Source: Malaciobacter molluscorum LMG 25693 (GTDB lineage: Bacteria > Campylobacterota > Campylobacteria > Campylobacterales > Arcobacteraceae). From it: a stretch of 64,000 bases of DNA. A program made the position numbers and the translations under genes. The stretch is taken from NCBI RefSeq assembly GCF_003544935.1, contig NZ_CP032098.1:930001-994000 (forward strand), given 5' to 3'. Below the pieces are notes generated by a model. It had not been told where the DNA came from and did not search any database. It was given only the letters and a program-made list of their open reading frames with translations. This document shows, piece after piece, positions 9,521-19,305 of this stretch (positions are counted from its first letter, which is position 1; each line of letters starts with the position of its first letter).

Positions 9521-10096
9521 ATGGAAATAGAACAATCAAATATAGCAAATTTACCAACTAAATATGGGAAATTCAAAATAAAAGCATATAAGCAAAATAA
9601 TCAAGAACATTTAGCAATTATGAGTGAGAACTTTGAATCTTTAAAAGAACCTTATGTCCGAATACATTCAGAGTGTCTTACTGGAGATGCCTTAGGTAGT
9701 TTAAAATGTGATTGTGGAAATCAACTTAATTTGGCACTTCAATTTATAAATCAAAATGGTGGATTAGTAATTTATCATAGACAAGAAGGAAGAAATATTG
9801 GTTTATTAAATAAAGTAAATGCTTATGCACTTCAAGATAAAGGAAGAAATACAGTTGAAGCAAATTTAGAACTTGGTTTTAAAGATGATGAAAGAGAGTA
9901 TTCAATTGTTAAATATATTTTAGAAGATTTAAAAGTTGATAAATTAAAATTAATTACTAATAATCCCAAAAAAATTAAATATATAGAATCTTTAGGTATA
10001 AAAATTACACAAAGAATTCCTGCAATTACAAAGAAAAACATTTATAATGAAAACTATTTAAATACTAAAAAAGAGTATTTTGGGCACTATTTATAA
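9521..10096 (+). CDS. ribA: GTP cyclohydrolase II
   Basis: A 191-residue stand-alone RibA, the usual size, which opens GTP to the pyrimidine precursor of riboflavin. Zinc ligands are visible in ECLTGDALGSLKCDCG (Cys52, Cys63, Cys65), and HRQEGRNIGLLNK is the conserved substrate-binding and catalytic stretch. NNPKKIKYIESLGI is the typical C-terminal segment. It is not fused to RibB and no other rib gene is nearby. I saw no FMN riboswitch upstream, only a short repeat TGCAACTTAGTTGCA at 9451-9465. Confidence 0.96.
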   Translation: MEIEQSNIANLPTKYGKFKIKAYKQNNQEHLAIMSENFESLKEPYVRIHSECLTGDALGSLKCDCGNQLNLALQFINQNGGLVIYHRQEGRNIGLLNKVNAYALQDKGRNTVEANLELGFKDDEREYSIVKYILEDLKVDKLKLITNNPKKIKYIESLGIKITQRIPAITKKNIYNENYLNTKKEYFGHYL

Positions 10097-10418
10097 CAAT
10101 TAAAAAAGCTTTTTATATTTCTAAAAAGCTTTTTAATAAGCCTAAAACTTAAACTATACTTATTAATAAATATAAATAATCTAACTTAAAATATTAAACT
10201 ACTACTTATAAAAAATCACTAAATAAATTATATCAAAATATCATAAAACTATATTTTTGATAAATATTAAAAATGAAATAACTACATTGACACAAAAAAG
10301 ATATATATCTTAAAAAATAATTATTTTTATTAATTAATATTAATTTTTTATAGGAATTAATTTTCATTTAATAAAAATTATCCTATGATTAAAATTATTT
10401 TAATATAAAGGGATGACA
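10097..10418. other. Intergenic region between ribA and peroxidase gene
   Basis: An AT-rich stretch without a convincing reading frame. It holds the ribA terminator candidate near its left end. The right half (about 10250-10400) is unusually A/T-rich and should contain the peroxidase promoter. I could not pick out a specific operator. Confidence 0.5.
10103..10134 (+). terminator. Probable terminator after ribA
   Basis: AAAAAGC (10103-10109) pairs with GCTTTTT (10128-10134) around an 18-base loop. The first arm can also pair with itself, so the exact fold is uncertain. Confidence 0.45.
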
Positions 10419-11444
10419 ATGAAATTAATTAAGACTTTAGCATTTTGTGCTATTAGTACAAGTTTTATGTTTGGTAGTAGTTCTTTAGTTACTAAAGCTG
10501 AAAAAAATGGTTTAAAACCAATACCAGAAAGTAAATTAGAATTGTTAAAGATTATTGATGATAAAAATGATCCAATAACAAAAGAGAAGGTTGAGTTAGG
10601 TAAAAAATTATATTTTGATCCAAGATTATCGAAAAGTGGAATTATTTCATGTAATACATGTCATAATTTAGGATTAGGTGGAAGTGATGGTGTAAGTGCT
10701 GCTATTGGCCATAAATGGACTATGAATCCTCATCATCTAAATTCACCAACTGTTTATAATTCAGTATTTTTTGATGTACAATTTTGGGATGGAAGAAGTA
10801 AACATTTAGCTGATCAAGCACAAGGACCTGTACAAGCTGGACCTGAAATGGCATCACCAAAATCTTTAGTTGAAAAAAGAATAAATTCTATTCCTGATTA
10901 TGTTAATGAATTTAAAAAAGCTTATACTGATGATGTAAAGATTAGTTTTGAAAAAATAACTTCGACAATTGCAATCTTTGAAAAAACATTAGTTACTCCA
11001 TCAAGATTTGATAGTTTTTTAAATGGAAAAGAAAATGCTTTAACAAAAGAGGAGAAAAAAGGTTTAAATACTTTTATTGATAAAGGTTGTGCTTCATGTC
11101 ATAATGGTATTGCATTAGGTGGAACAATGCAACCATTCCAAGTAGCAGCAAAATACTCTTTTGCCAAAGTAGGGGATTTTAAAGGTGATAAAAATTCTAT
11201 GGTAAAAACTCCAACTTTAAGAAATATTACAGAGACTGCTCCATATTTCCATAATGGTCAAATCTGGTCTTTAAGTAAAGCAGTAAAAGAGATGGGTTCA
11301 ACTCAATTAGGAATAAAAATTAGTGATAAAGAAGCAAATGAAATTGTAACTTTCTTAAAATCATTAAAAGGTGATAAACCTCAAATTGTTTATCCACAAT
11401 TGCCAGAATCTACGATAAATACTCCACAACCACAATATAATTAA
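10419..11444 (+). CDS. Di-haem cytochrome c peroxidase
   Basis: A periplasmic di-haem peroxidase of the CcpA/MauG family, reducing H2O2 with electrons from cytochrome c. A Sec signal peptide (KLIKTLAFCAISTSFMFGSS) leads. The two haem sites are CNTCH and CASCH, and FWDGR plus EKTLVTPSRFD are family motifs. The region after the second haem (TPTLRNITETAPYFHNG) is typical. The start at 10419 has AAGGGA at five bases; the in-frame ATG at 10413 abuts this ribosome site and is less likely. A terminator follows directly. Confidence 0.93.
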   Translation: MKLIKTLAFCAISTSFMFGSSSLVTKAEKNGLKPIPESKLELLKIIDDKNDPITKEKVELGKKLYFDPRLSKSGIISCNTCHNLGLGGSDGVSAAIGHKWTMNPHHLNSPTVYNSVFFDVQFWDGRSKHLADQAQGPVQAGPEMASPKSLVEKRINSIPDYVNEFKKAYTDDVKISFEKITSTIAIFEKTLVTPSRFDSFLNGKENALTKEEKKGLNTFIDKGCASCHNGIALGGTMQPFQVAAKYSFAKVGDFKGDKNSMVKTPTLRNITETAPYFHNGQIWSLSKAVKEMGSTQLGIKISDKEANEIVTFLKSLKGDKPQIVYPQLPESTINTPQPQYN

Positions 11445-11472
11445 TAAAATGGCTCAAAAGAGCCATTTTATT
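11443..11472. terminator. Bidirectional terminator
   Basis: A perfect 13-base stem (11443-11455 with 11460-11472) and AAAA loop, with A and T runs at both ends. It serves the peroxidase gene (+) and the MFS gene (-). Confidence 0.85.
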
Positions 11473-11481
11473 TAAGTGTTT

Positions 11482-12714
11482 TTAATTATTATTTTCTTCA
11501 ACCCTTGGGTCAAGGTGAGCAATATCTGCACCTGAAGCTAATGGAACATTTACAAACGTACTAAGTTCATCATCTGCAACTCTTTTCTTAGATAAAGAAT
11601 AAAATGTTAAAAATATTCCTATTACAGCATATAATATAAAAATAGAATTATCATAATATTTAAATAAAAATCCAACAATAATAGGAGCAACAAAAGAACC
11701 TAAACCATACGTAAATAGAAGGGTTCTACTTATTTCTAAAATATCACTATCTTCATTTAGTACATCATTCGCTCTTGCAAGGCTTAAAGGATATAATGAA
11801 AATATTGTAAGTCCTAAAAGAAATGCACAAATATATAAAAGTTTTGTATCTTGTCCTATAAATAAAAATAAAGAGGATGTTATAGCTGTAATAAATGAGA
11901 CAATTGCAATTATTTTTCTTCTTCCATATTTATCTGAAACTATACCAATTGGCCATTCAGCAAGGAGACCACCCAAAATTACAGTTATCATAAAGTATGA
12001 AACAACATGAACAGATTGATATTTTTCTAAAACATAAACTGGTGCCATTGTAAAAAAAGAACCAATAAAAATTCCTCCAATAAAACTTGTAGTTGTTGCT
12101 AGTGGAACTATATCATATATTTTTGGTAGTGAGTATCTTTCAAATGGTAATAGTTTTGGTTCTTTTATTTTTGTTAATGCAATTGATGGAATTGATACTA
12201 ATACTAAAATGGAACCTAATATAAAAATAGAACTACTTAAATTATCTATTGTTAAAAATAATTGTCCTAGTGCTGTTGATAAATAAAAAATTATTTCATA
12301 AATTGCAAGAACTTTTCCTCTTATATCAGTTGTTGATTTTTCATTTAACCAACTCTCAATTACAATTAATATACTAAAATAACAAAAACCTGCAATAAAT
12401 CTTAGAATTCCCCATAAAAATTCATTAAAAAATAGATATTGAACAAGAAAAGTTATAACCATAAGTGCTGCAAAATTTGTATAACTTCTTATATGTCCTA
12501 CTTTTGAAATTATACTTTGACTAAAAATAGATGATAATATTGCTCCTAAGAAAAAACAAGCATTGATAAGACCAATTGATATATCATTTATACCATTCTT
12601 TTTTAGATATACTCCAATAAAAGTTAAAACCATACCATAGCCAATAGCTAAGAAAGTTATTGAAAAAAATAGCGAAGATATAGGCATAATTGAAAACCTA
12701 TTTTTCTTAGACAT
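11482..12714 (-). CDS. MFS transporter (YcaD-like)
   Basis: A 410-residue inner-membrane transporter with about twelve hydrophobic segments. Typical MFS loop motifs are seen as GIVSDKYGRRKIIA between helices 8 and 9, and the N-half has SQSIISKVGHIRSY in the corresponding place. The pattern resembles the YcaD/MFS_1 class; the substrate is unknown. A Fur-box-like sequence lies about 40 bases upstream, and the next genes upstream on this strand are a siderophore esterase and receptor. A role in siderophore or iron-related export/import is therefore plausible but only inferred. Confidence 0.8.
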   Translation of the reverse strand: MSKKNRFSIMPISSLFFSITFLAIGYGMVLTFIGVYLKKNGINDISIGLINACFFLGAILSSIFSQSIISKVGHIRSYTNFAALMVITFLVQYLFFNEFLWGILRFIAGFCYFSILIVIESWLNEKSTTDIRGKVLAIYEIIFYLSTALGQLFLTIDNLSSSIFILGSILVLVSIPSIALTKIKEPKLLPFERYSLPKIYDIVPLATTTSFIGGIFIGSFFTMAPVYVLEKYQSVHVVSYFMITVILGGLLAEWPIGIVSDKYGRRKIIAIVSFITAITSSLFLFIGQDTKLLYICAFLLGLTIFSLYPLSLARANDVLNEDSDILEISRTLLFTYGLGSFVAPIIVGFLFKYYDNSIFILYAVIGIFLTFYSLSKKRVADDELSTFVNVPLASGADIAHLDPRVEENNN

Positions 12715-12756
12715 TTTTATAATCCTTATATTGAAATTTTTTGAGAATTATACATT

Positions 12757-12775
12757 AATAATGATAATTTTATTT
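12757..12775. promoter_or_regulatory. Fur-box-like site upstream of MFS gene
   Basis: AATAATGATAATTTTATTT matches 13 of 19 positions of the classical Fur consensus. It is weaker than the sites at 16495 and 23988. Confidence 0.4.
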
Positions 12776-12778
12776 AAT

Positions 12779-12803
12779 AAAATAGCTCAAAAAGAGCTAT
12801 TTT
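12779..12803 (-). terminator. Terminator after the esterase gene
   Basis: A perfect 10-base stem (12779-12788 with 12794-12803), A5 loop, overlapping the esterase stop codon. The leftward strand continues into an AT-rich tail. Confidence 0.65.
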
Positions 12804-14388
12804 AATTTAAAATTTTTATTAAGGCATTTGCTAGTCTAAACCTCCAATTAAAATAGTCATGTCCTGAAGGAAATTCTTCATATAAAACTTGGTATTTTTT
12901 TGCTTTTAAAACATCTCTTAAATGTCTATTTGATTCTAAAATATCAATTGATTTAAATCCAGTTTCAAATAATCCAGCATTTAAATAAATTTTAATATCT
13001 TTTCTTTTTTCTTTTACAATTTGTCTTGTAAGCCATTGTGTTTCATTATCTTCTTTTTTATTCCACCAAAAGGAACCAGATTGACTTAAAACATTTCCAA
13101 AAATATTTGGATATTTAAAAGCTACATACATAGAGGCTAGTCCTCCATAACTTGAGCCAGTTAAAATAACATTATTTTTTTTCACTTTTTTATTTAATTT
13201 TTTTATTATAAAAGGATATAACTCTGTTGCCATAAATTTTGCAAAATTTTCATTGCAAGGTAACTCTATACCTCTTTTATTCTCAACATTATCTATAAAA
13301 ATTGCAACAGTTTGTTTTATTTTTTTTTCATAAATTAGATTATCTAAGATAGTTGGAGTTGGAACTTTTGATTGATATGCTTTTCCATCAAAAACAAAAA
13401 GTAAAGCAAATTCTTTATTTTTATCAAAATTATAGGGAGTATAAATATCTATATCTCTATTGTTTTTTAAAATTTTACTATTAATAGAATAGTTTTTTAT
13501 GGTTCCTTTATTTTTAGTTTTTGTTATTGTATAGTCTTTTGTATTTTCATCATCAACTATAATAGAAGAATCTGTATTGTATTTATCATTATTTTTAGTT
13601 GTTATATATGGAAATTTATTTAAAGGATCTTTTTGAAGAGTTGCCAATATAGCAACTTTTTGTTGCTCTTTTGTTCCATTTATATTTGGTACATCCGGTG
13701 CAAGTTGATAAGAAAGTCTTGTATTTTTAGGAACAATATAACTTATATACCATATATCACTATTTAAAAGTCTTTTTAATTTATACTTAGAATATTTAGG
13801 TGAACCTAATAATCTTACATTATTTTTAGCACCTCTATATAAAAAAGTAACTATATATTTATCTGCATCAATTTTTTCAATTAAGGGAGTGCCTTTTTTC
13901 TCAACCATCTTCCAAAACTTTGAAGTATCTTTATCTTTTGATAACAACTCTTTTTGTTTTTGAATTATTTTACTAATAATAGGTGAGTCTTTTTTTTGCA
14001 TAGAAATTTGTTTGTCTTTAGGAATAATTTTATTTACTTTAAAATTAAATATTATATCTTTTGTTGAGCTATATACTTTAAATAAATATTTTCCTGTTGA
14101 AGGAATAAGTATATGAATATTTCCATATTTTTGATTGTCTTTTTTTAATATTCTTATTTGAGATTTTTTATCTTTTAAAATAAAGTTTTTAAAATCACTA
14201 CTTGATTTAAAACTAGCAATTAAATAATCTTCTTTTTTTAAATTTAATTTGAATGTATATGAGCTATTTTTATCTATTTTTACAGTTTCTTCAAAATTTA
14301 AATTCTTTGCATATATATTTTGAGTATTTAGTAAAATAAGTAAAGAAAATAGTATATAACTTTTTAATATTTTAGAATTTATAAACAA
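12802..14388 (-). CDS. Exported siderophore esterase (Fes/IroE-like)
   Basis: A 528-residue protein with an N-terminal signal peptide (ending near IYA-KN). The N-terminal half resembles the Fes accessory domain (LLNSDIWYISYIVPKNTRLSYQLAPD). The C-terminal half is an alpha/beta hydrolase of the esterase D type: nucleophile elbow GSSYGGLAS and a histidine in PSGHDYFNWR, with an acid in the preceding strand. Such enzymes cleave trilactone siderophores such as enterobactin; Campylobacter Cee is a periplasmic example. It overlaps the upstream TonB receptor gene by 17 bases, so both are one operon, probably iron-repressed. Confidence 0.85.
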   Translation of the reverse strand: MFINSKILKSYILFSLLILLNTQNIYAKNLNFEETVKIDKNSSYTFKLNLKKEDYLIASFKSSSDFKNFILKDKKSQIRILKKDNQKYGNIHILIPSTGKYLFKVYSSTKDIIFNFKVNKIIPKDKQISMQKKDSPIISKIIQKQKELLSKDKDTSKFWKMVEKKGTPLIEKIDADKYIVTFLYRGAKNNVRLLGSPKYSKYKLKRLLNSDIWYISYIVPKNTRLSYQLAPDVPNINGTKEQQKVAILATLQKDPLNKFPYITTKNNDKYNTDSSIIVDDENTKDYTITKTKNKGTIKNYSINSKILKNNRDIDIYTPYNFDKNKEFALLFVFDGKAYQSKVPTPTILDNLIYEKKIKQTVAIFIDNVENKRGIELPCNENFAKFMATELYPFIIKKLNKKVKKNNVILTGSSYGGLASMYVAFKYPNIFGNVLSQSGSFWWNKKEDNETQWLTRQIVKEKRKDIKIYLNAGLFETGFKSIDILESNRHLRDVLKAKKYQVLYEEFPSGHDYFNWRFRLANALIKILN

Positions 14389-16474
14389 GTGAAGCTCCTA
14401 TTCTTCTAGGTGTTGCATAATTTGCATAAGTTTGTTTGATTAATCCACCATAATACTTTTCATCTGTTAAGTTTGTTGCATTAATATTTAAATCAAGATT
14501 TTTATTGATTTGATAATTTGCCATTAAATCAATTGTTTTAATAGCTCTTTGTCTAATTGTATATGAACTTTTTTGTGTCTTTATTGATTCTTGATAACTA
14601 AATGCTGCACCAACTTTTAATGCAGGTATAAAGCTTGGATTATATGTAATTGAAGCTTTTAATAACTCTTTTGGTAAGTATGTATTGAAATCTTCATCAT
14701 TATCATCTTTTATTGTAAATTTTGTATAGCCAATACTCATATTAATATTATCAGTTAAACTACCATTAGCTTCAATTTCAAAACCTTTTGTTTTTACACC
14801 ATCATTTGAAGTATAATAAGTTCTTCCATCACTTAATGTTCCTCCCCAAGCTGCTATATTGTCTTGTTCTGTTTTAAATACTGAGATATTTGTATTTAAT
14901 TTTCCATTAAAAAATGATGTTTTTATTCCAGCTTCATAACTTTTTCCTTCAGCTGGGTCAATTAAACTTTTATTTTCATCAATATAATTTTGAGGCTCAA
15001 ATGTAGTAGTGTAACTTACATATGTAGATAAATTGTCATTTATTTTATAAACTAACCCTGCATAAGGAGTAAATACACCATTATCTTTAGTCTCTTCTTC
15101 ACTTCCAAAGTTAATACCTTCAGTTTTCCAATTTGTAATTCTTGTTCCTACTAATAAGCTAAGATTATCTAAAATATGATAGTTTGTAGCAAAATATAGT
15201 GCAGCTTGCTTTTCTGTATAGTCAGTTAATACTTTTGTTTTATATGCAGAAGAGTAATCACTTGTATGCCCATTCCAGTGATCTAAATTAATATCAGTTC
15301 CTAGTGAACCTAAAAAGCCTCTATGTGCAGTTTCATCTTTAGTTCTTCTTGCTAAATTAACACCAATTACAGCACTATGCTCTTGACCAAATAAAGAATA
15401 TGTTCCATCATAACTAATATCAATTGAGTGCTCTTTTACATCGCTATTTGTTTTTTGAACTAAGTCTGTTTTATAACCTATTTCATTTATATTTGGTATT
15501 CCCCATAAATTAAGTAAATTTGAATCTTCTTTTGTTCTTTTATATAAATAATTAGTATTTAATTGCCAATCATTAGAAAATGTTTTTTTTATTTTTGCAT
15601 ATGCTTCAAAAGTTTTTACATTTCTATATGCCCAATTGGGAGATGGATTTGCAGAAATATCATAATTTGTTGCTTTACCATTTGAATGTACAGTTGGAAT
15701 TCCTCCCATTTGTGAGCTATCATTATCATCTTTATAGTATGAAAATCCAGTAGTAAGTAATAATGTATCATTTAAATCTGCTTCTACAATTGCAGAAAAA
15801 ACAGATGAATCAGATTCATATCTATCTAAATATGAGTCACTATTTTCTTTAGCTGCAATGATTCTTCCTCTTATAGTTCCTGTTTCATTTAATGCACTTG
15901 ATACATCTAAATCAAATCTTTTATAATTCCACGAAGCAGCTGATAGTTTTACATTTCCTTTTAACTCTTTTGTTGGTTTTTTTCTTATTAAATTTACAGT
16001 TGCACTTGGATTTCCATGTGCACTTGTAAGTCCAGTTGCTCCTTTTGTAATTTCTACTCTATCAAATAGAGCCATATCCATATCACCATTTAAGTAATTT
16101 CCACTTAAAGGAAGACTAACTCCATCAATTTGAATATTTGTTATATTGAATCCTCTTGAAGTGAATTGAACTCTATCTTGTTCTGCTTGTTCAACATAAA
16201 TTCCATTACTACTATTTAAAACATCTTCTAAAGTGGTAAGATTAAAATCTTTCATTTTTTGTGATGTAGTAATACTTATACTTTGAGGTGTTTCTAATAA
16301 ATCTAAATTCATTTTAGTAGCAGATTTTGTTGATTTTATAGTATATGTATCGCTATTTTCTGTGATAGTATCAGATGTATCTATTACATCAACTGTACCA
16401 ATATTTTCAGCATATATATTTGGTATTAATGTAATTGAAGTAATCAAAGACATAATAATTTTTTTGTGAGACAT
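14372..16474 (-). CDS. TonB-dependent ferric-siderophore receptor
   Basis: A 700-residue outer-membrane receptor resembling the FhuE/FpvA class. Signal peptide to about residue 22 (IYAEN), then a plug domain (LETPQSISITTSQKMKDF, FTSRGFNITNIQIDG, ITKGATGLTSAHGNPSATVN) and a beta-barrel ending in an aromatic residue (ASLVYKF). Operon with the siderophore esterase downstream supports a catecholate trilactone or related ligand. A strong Fur-box-like palindrome lies 21 bases upstream of the start. The divergent neighbour is a response regulator. Confidence 0.93.
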   Translation of the reverse strand: MSHKKIIMSLITSITLIPNIYAENIGTVDVIDTSDTITENSDTYTIKSTKSATKMNLDLLETPQSISITTSQKMKDFNLTTLEDVLNSSNGIYVEQAEQDRVQFTSRGFNITNIQIDGVSLPLSGNYLNGDMDMALFDRVEITKGATGLTSAHGNPSATVNLIRKKPTKELKGNVKLSAASWNYKRFDLDVSSALNETGTIRGRIIAAKENSDSYLDRYESDSSVFSAIVEADLNDTLLLTTGFSYYKDDNDSSQMGGIPTVHSNGKATNYDISANPSPNWAYRNVKTFEAYAKIKKTFSNDWQLNTNYLYKRTKEDSNLLNLWGIPNINEIGYKTDLVQKTNSDVKEHSIDISYDGTYSLFGQEHSAVIGVNLARRTKDETAHRGFLGSLGTDINLDHWNGHTSDYSSAYKTKVLTDYTEKQAALYFATNYHILDNLSLLVGTRITNWKTEGINFGSEEETKDNGVFTPYAGLVYKINDNLSTYVSYTTTFEPQNYIDENKSLIDPAEGKSYEAGIKTSFFNGKLNTNISVFKTEQDNIAAWGGTLSDGRTYYTSNDGVKTKGFEIEANGSLTDNINMSIGYTKFTIKDDNDEDFNTYLPKELLKASITYNPSFIPALKVGAAFSYQESIKTQKSSYTIRQRAIKTIDLMANYQINKNLDLNINATNLTDEKYYGGLIKQTYANYATPRRIGASLVYKF

Positions 16475-16494
16475 AATTTAACCTTTATTTAAAA

Positions 16495-16509
16495 TGATAT
16501 TGAGTATCA
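16495..16509. promoter_or_regulatory. Fur box in receptor/regulator divergent region
   Basis: TGATATTGAGTATCA matches 12 of 14 defined positions of the 7-1-7 Fur consensus (TGATAAT-N-ATTATCA). It sits immediately upstream of the TonB receptor gene. Confidence 0.65.
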
Positions 16510-16550
16510 TAACTAAATTAAATCACTATCAAATCACATAAGGTAAATTA

Positions 16551-17273
16551 ATGTCAAAAGTTTTAAATTTTATAAAAGAAGATATTTCTATATTAATAGT
16601 AGAAGATGAAACAGTATTAGCAATTGGAATGGAATATTCATTGCAAAATATGGGTTATAATATCAGTGGAATAGAATCAACCGCACAAAATGCAATTAAC
16701 CATGTTAGAAAAAAAAGACCAAATATTATAATAATGGATATTAACTTAAAAGGTGATATTTCAGGAACAAGTGCAGCAAAAGAAATTTGGCAATATTATA
16801 AAATTCCAATAATATTTTTGACTTCTTATAGTGATGAAAAAACTATAAAAAAAGCTATTGAGTGTGAACCCTATGGATATTTATTAAAACCTTGTAAAGA
16901 TGATGAATTAAATATTGCAATTCAAGTTGCTTTATATAAACATAACTATTTTTTTAAAAATATTAAAACTTTTAATAAAAATGAGAATTTAATTAAATTG
17001 ACTAATAATATAGAATTTCACAAAGGAAAATCTATTGTTTATTATGAAAATAATCCAATAAAGCTAACAGGAAATGAAACAAAACTTTTTGAAATTCTTT
17101 GTGACAATCTTGGAGAAACTGTTAGTTTTGAAAGGATAAGCTCTTATATTTGGAGAGATAGTCTATATGATTTAGGAAAATTAAGAACATTAATTTATAG
17201 GGTTAAACAGAAAATAAAAGAGGACTTAATTCAAAGTGTTTTTGAAGTGGGTTATAAAATAGAAGAAATATAA
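16551..17273 (+). CDS. Response regulator with winged-helix DNA-binding domain
   Basis: A 240-residue regulator. Receiver domain (about 12-130) has the acidic pair in VEDE, phospho-acceptor Asp in IIMDINL, LTSYSD and the lysine in LLKPC. The C-terminal 75 residues (LTGNETKLFEILCDN, LGKLRTLIYRVKQKI) form an OmpR-type winged helix. The kinase gene starts one base after the stop. The receiver is of the type found with HisKA_2 kinases. Location suggests control of the downstream TRAP transporter or the divergent receptor; the former is the usual arrangement. Confidence 0.9.
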   Translation: MSKVLNFIKEDISILIVEDETVLAIGMEYSLQNMGYNISGIESTAQNAINHVRKKRPNIIIMDINLKGDISGTSAAKEIWQYYKIPIIFLTSYSDEKTIKKAIECEPYGYLLKPCKDDELNIAIQVALYKHNYFFKNIKTFNKNENLIKLTNNIEFHKGKSIVYYENNPIKLTGNETKLFEILCDNLGETVSFERISSYIWRDSLYDLGKLRTLIYRVKQKIKEDLIQSVFEVGYKIEEI

Positions 17274-17274
17274 A

Positions 17275-19095
17275 TTGAATCAAATAAAAAGAAAATTACC
17301 TTTATCTTTAAAAATTGTATTATCTTTTTTTATTTTAGGCGTTATATTATTAACTATTCTTTTTATTCTTGTCATTCCTAATATAAAAAAGAAAGATTAT
17401 GAAAGTGCAATTTTTCAAACTGAAAAGATTGTATTATTAACAAGACAAGAGATAAAACTTGTAGTTGAGTATTTTAGAAGATATGGAAAAAGTGAAACAA
17501 ATATCCATAAAATGGATATTACTAATAAAATAGAAAAAATACAATTAGAAGAAAAATATAATAAAAAATATAATAATTTTTATAATGATTTAAAAGATAT
17601 TTCAAATAATTATACATGTAATATTAAGTTAAACAATGATTTAATATTTAAAAATTTAAATATACATAAAAATTATTCAGAAGATATTTTTGAAAATAAT
17701 AAATGGATTATAAAAAGTGCAGTTACTTATAAAACTATTTGTCCTCATGAAAAATATTATTTATATAAAACAAAAATAGCTCAAAATAATCTGTATTTAA
17801 CTTGTGATTCAAACTTTAAACAAAACTCCTTTAACGTTGAAGCTAACGTAAAAAAAACAGTACAAAAGGGATTTGAACTTACTCAAAATATTCATAATGG
17901 AAAGATATATCTTATTTGGGTAAATAATAATATAAAAAATATGAATATTAGTTTTGAAAATTTAAAAAATGAGAATAATAAAAATTTTTGTGTAAGTAAT
18001 ATTTCAAGTTTAAAAATACCTAAAACTGGTAACTTAAAAGTTCAAGATATATTTAATGTGGATGATATAAAAACTTTTGAACATAAATTAGAAAAAAAAT
18101 CTGCTTTAACTTGGGTAAGTAAAATATATGAGGATGAAGATGAAAAATTTTTTTTAATTTTAACATCTTTTAAAAAAGATTTTGAAAATAGTTTAAATAA
18201 TAGTCTTCTTAATATTTTACCTATTTCTATTATTGCTTTAATTGTATCAATTTGTTTAGGATTTTTGTTGTTTAGAAGATGGATAATCAGTGTTGAAAAA
18301 CTCTCTTTTACTGCTCGAAATATATGTAATGGAAATCTAAGTTTAAGAAGCAATATTAAAGGTGATGATGATATTGGAGTTTTAGGTGTTGCTTTTGATT
18401 CCATGTTAAATACATTAGAAGATAATATTAAACAACTAGATTTAAAAGTAGAGAATAGGACAAAAGAATTAACTCAATCTTTAAATGAAAAAGAGATTTT
18501 ATTAAAAGAAATTCATCATAGAGTTAAAAATAATTTAGCTATGACTATAAATTTTATTAGGTTTCAAAAATATAAAGTTGATGATAGCAGTACAAAAGAA
18601 ATGCTTTCACAAATAGAAAATAGAATTTATACAATGGAGTTATTACATAGAAAATTATATGAATCAAAAAACTTAAATCTAATTGATATAAAAAAATATA
18701 TAAGTGAATTAGTAAATGATATTTCAAAAAGTTTTGATGATGGAAATGTCAATATCATTTTAGATATTGATATATTCCTTATGAGTATTGATTATGCAAT
18801 GCCTTGTGGTTTGATAATAAATGAAGCATTAACAAATTCATATAAATATGCATTTAACAATAAGATTGACAAACAAATAAAAATAAGTTTTAAAGTTTAT
18901 AATTCTAAAAATTGTGTCTTAAAAATTAAAGATAATGGAATAGGGTTACCTAAAGGGTTTGATTTTGATAAAGCTAAGAGTTTAGGTTTAAGATTAATTT
19001 ATTCAATTTCAAAAAACCAGCTTTTAGGAGAGATAAATTATAAATATAATAAAGGAACAGAATTTATTATTGAATTCATTTTATTAGATAACTGA
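17275..19095 (+). CDS. Sensor histidine kinase, HisKA_2/LytS-like
   Basis: A 606-residue membrane kinase starting with TTG. Helix one spans about 12-33, a periplasmic sensor of about 270 residues follows, and helix two (LPISIIALIVSICLGFLLF) precedes a HAMP domain. The histidine box is KEIHHRVKNNLAMT, characteristic of the HisKA_2 family. The ATPase has NEALTNSYKYAF and DNGIGLP. It forms a pair with the preceding regulator. The extracytoplasmic domain has scattered cysteines (YTCNIKLN, TICPHEKYY) but I could not assign a known fold. Confidence 0.9.
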   Translation: MNQIKRKLPLSLKIVLSFFILGVILLTILFILVIPNIKKKDYESAIFQTEKIVLLTRQEIKLVVEYFRRYGKSETNIHKMDITNKIEKIQLEEKYNKKYNNFYNDLKDISNNYTCNIKLNNDLIFKNLNIHKNYSEDIFENNKWIIKSAVTYKTICPHEKYYLYKTKIAQNNLYLTCDSNFKQNSFNVEANVKKTVQKGFELTQNIHNGKIYLIWVNNNIKNMNISFENLKNENNKNFCVSNISSLKIPKTGNLKVQDIFNVDDIKTFEHKLEKKSALTWVSKIYEDEDEKFFLILTSFKKDFENSLNNSLLNILPISIIALIVSICLGFLLFRRWIISVEKLSFTARNICNGNLSLRSNIKGDDDIGVLGVAFDSMLNTLEDNIKQLDLKVENRTKELTQSLNEKEILLKEIHHRVKNNLAMTINFIRFQKYKVDDSSTKEMLSQIENRIYTMELLHRKLYESKNLNLIDIKKYISELVNDISKSFDDGNVNIILDIDIFLMSIDYAMPCGLIINEALTNSYKYAFNNKIDKQIKISFKVYNSKNCVLKIKDNGIGLPKGFDFDKAKSLGLRLIYSISKNQLLGEINYKYNKGTEFIIEFILLDN

Positions 19096-19305
19096 TTAAA
19101 AACATCATAAATATAATAATTAATATACAATATTTCTGTAATAAATTTACAAATTTAATGTAAAATATAACATAAATTAAGAAAAAAATTATACTAATAA
19201 TGTTAAATTTTATATGGATTGATATAATAAGCAGATCTTTTGCTTTTATTTTTAGTAAAAATCTTTAATTACTTTAAAATCCAGTTATACAAATAGGAGA
19301 ATGAA

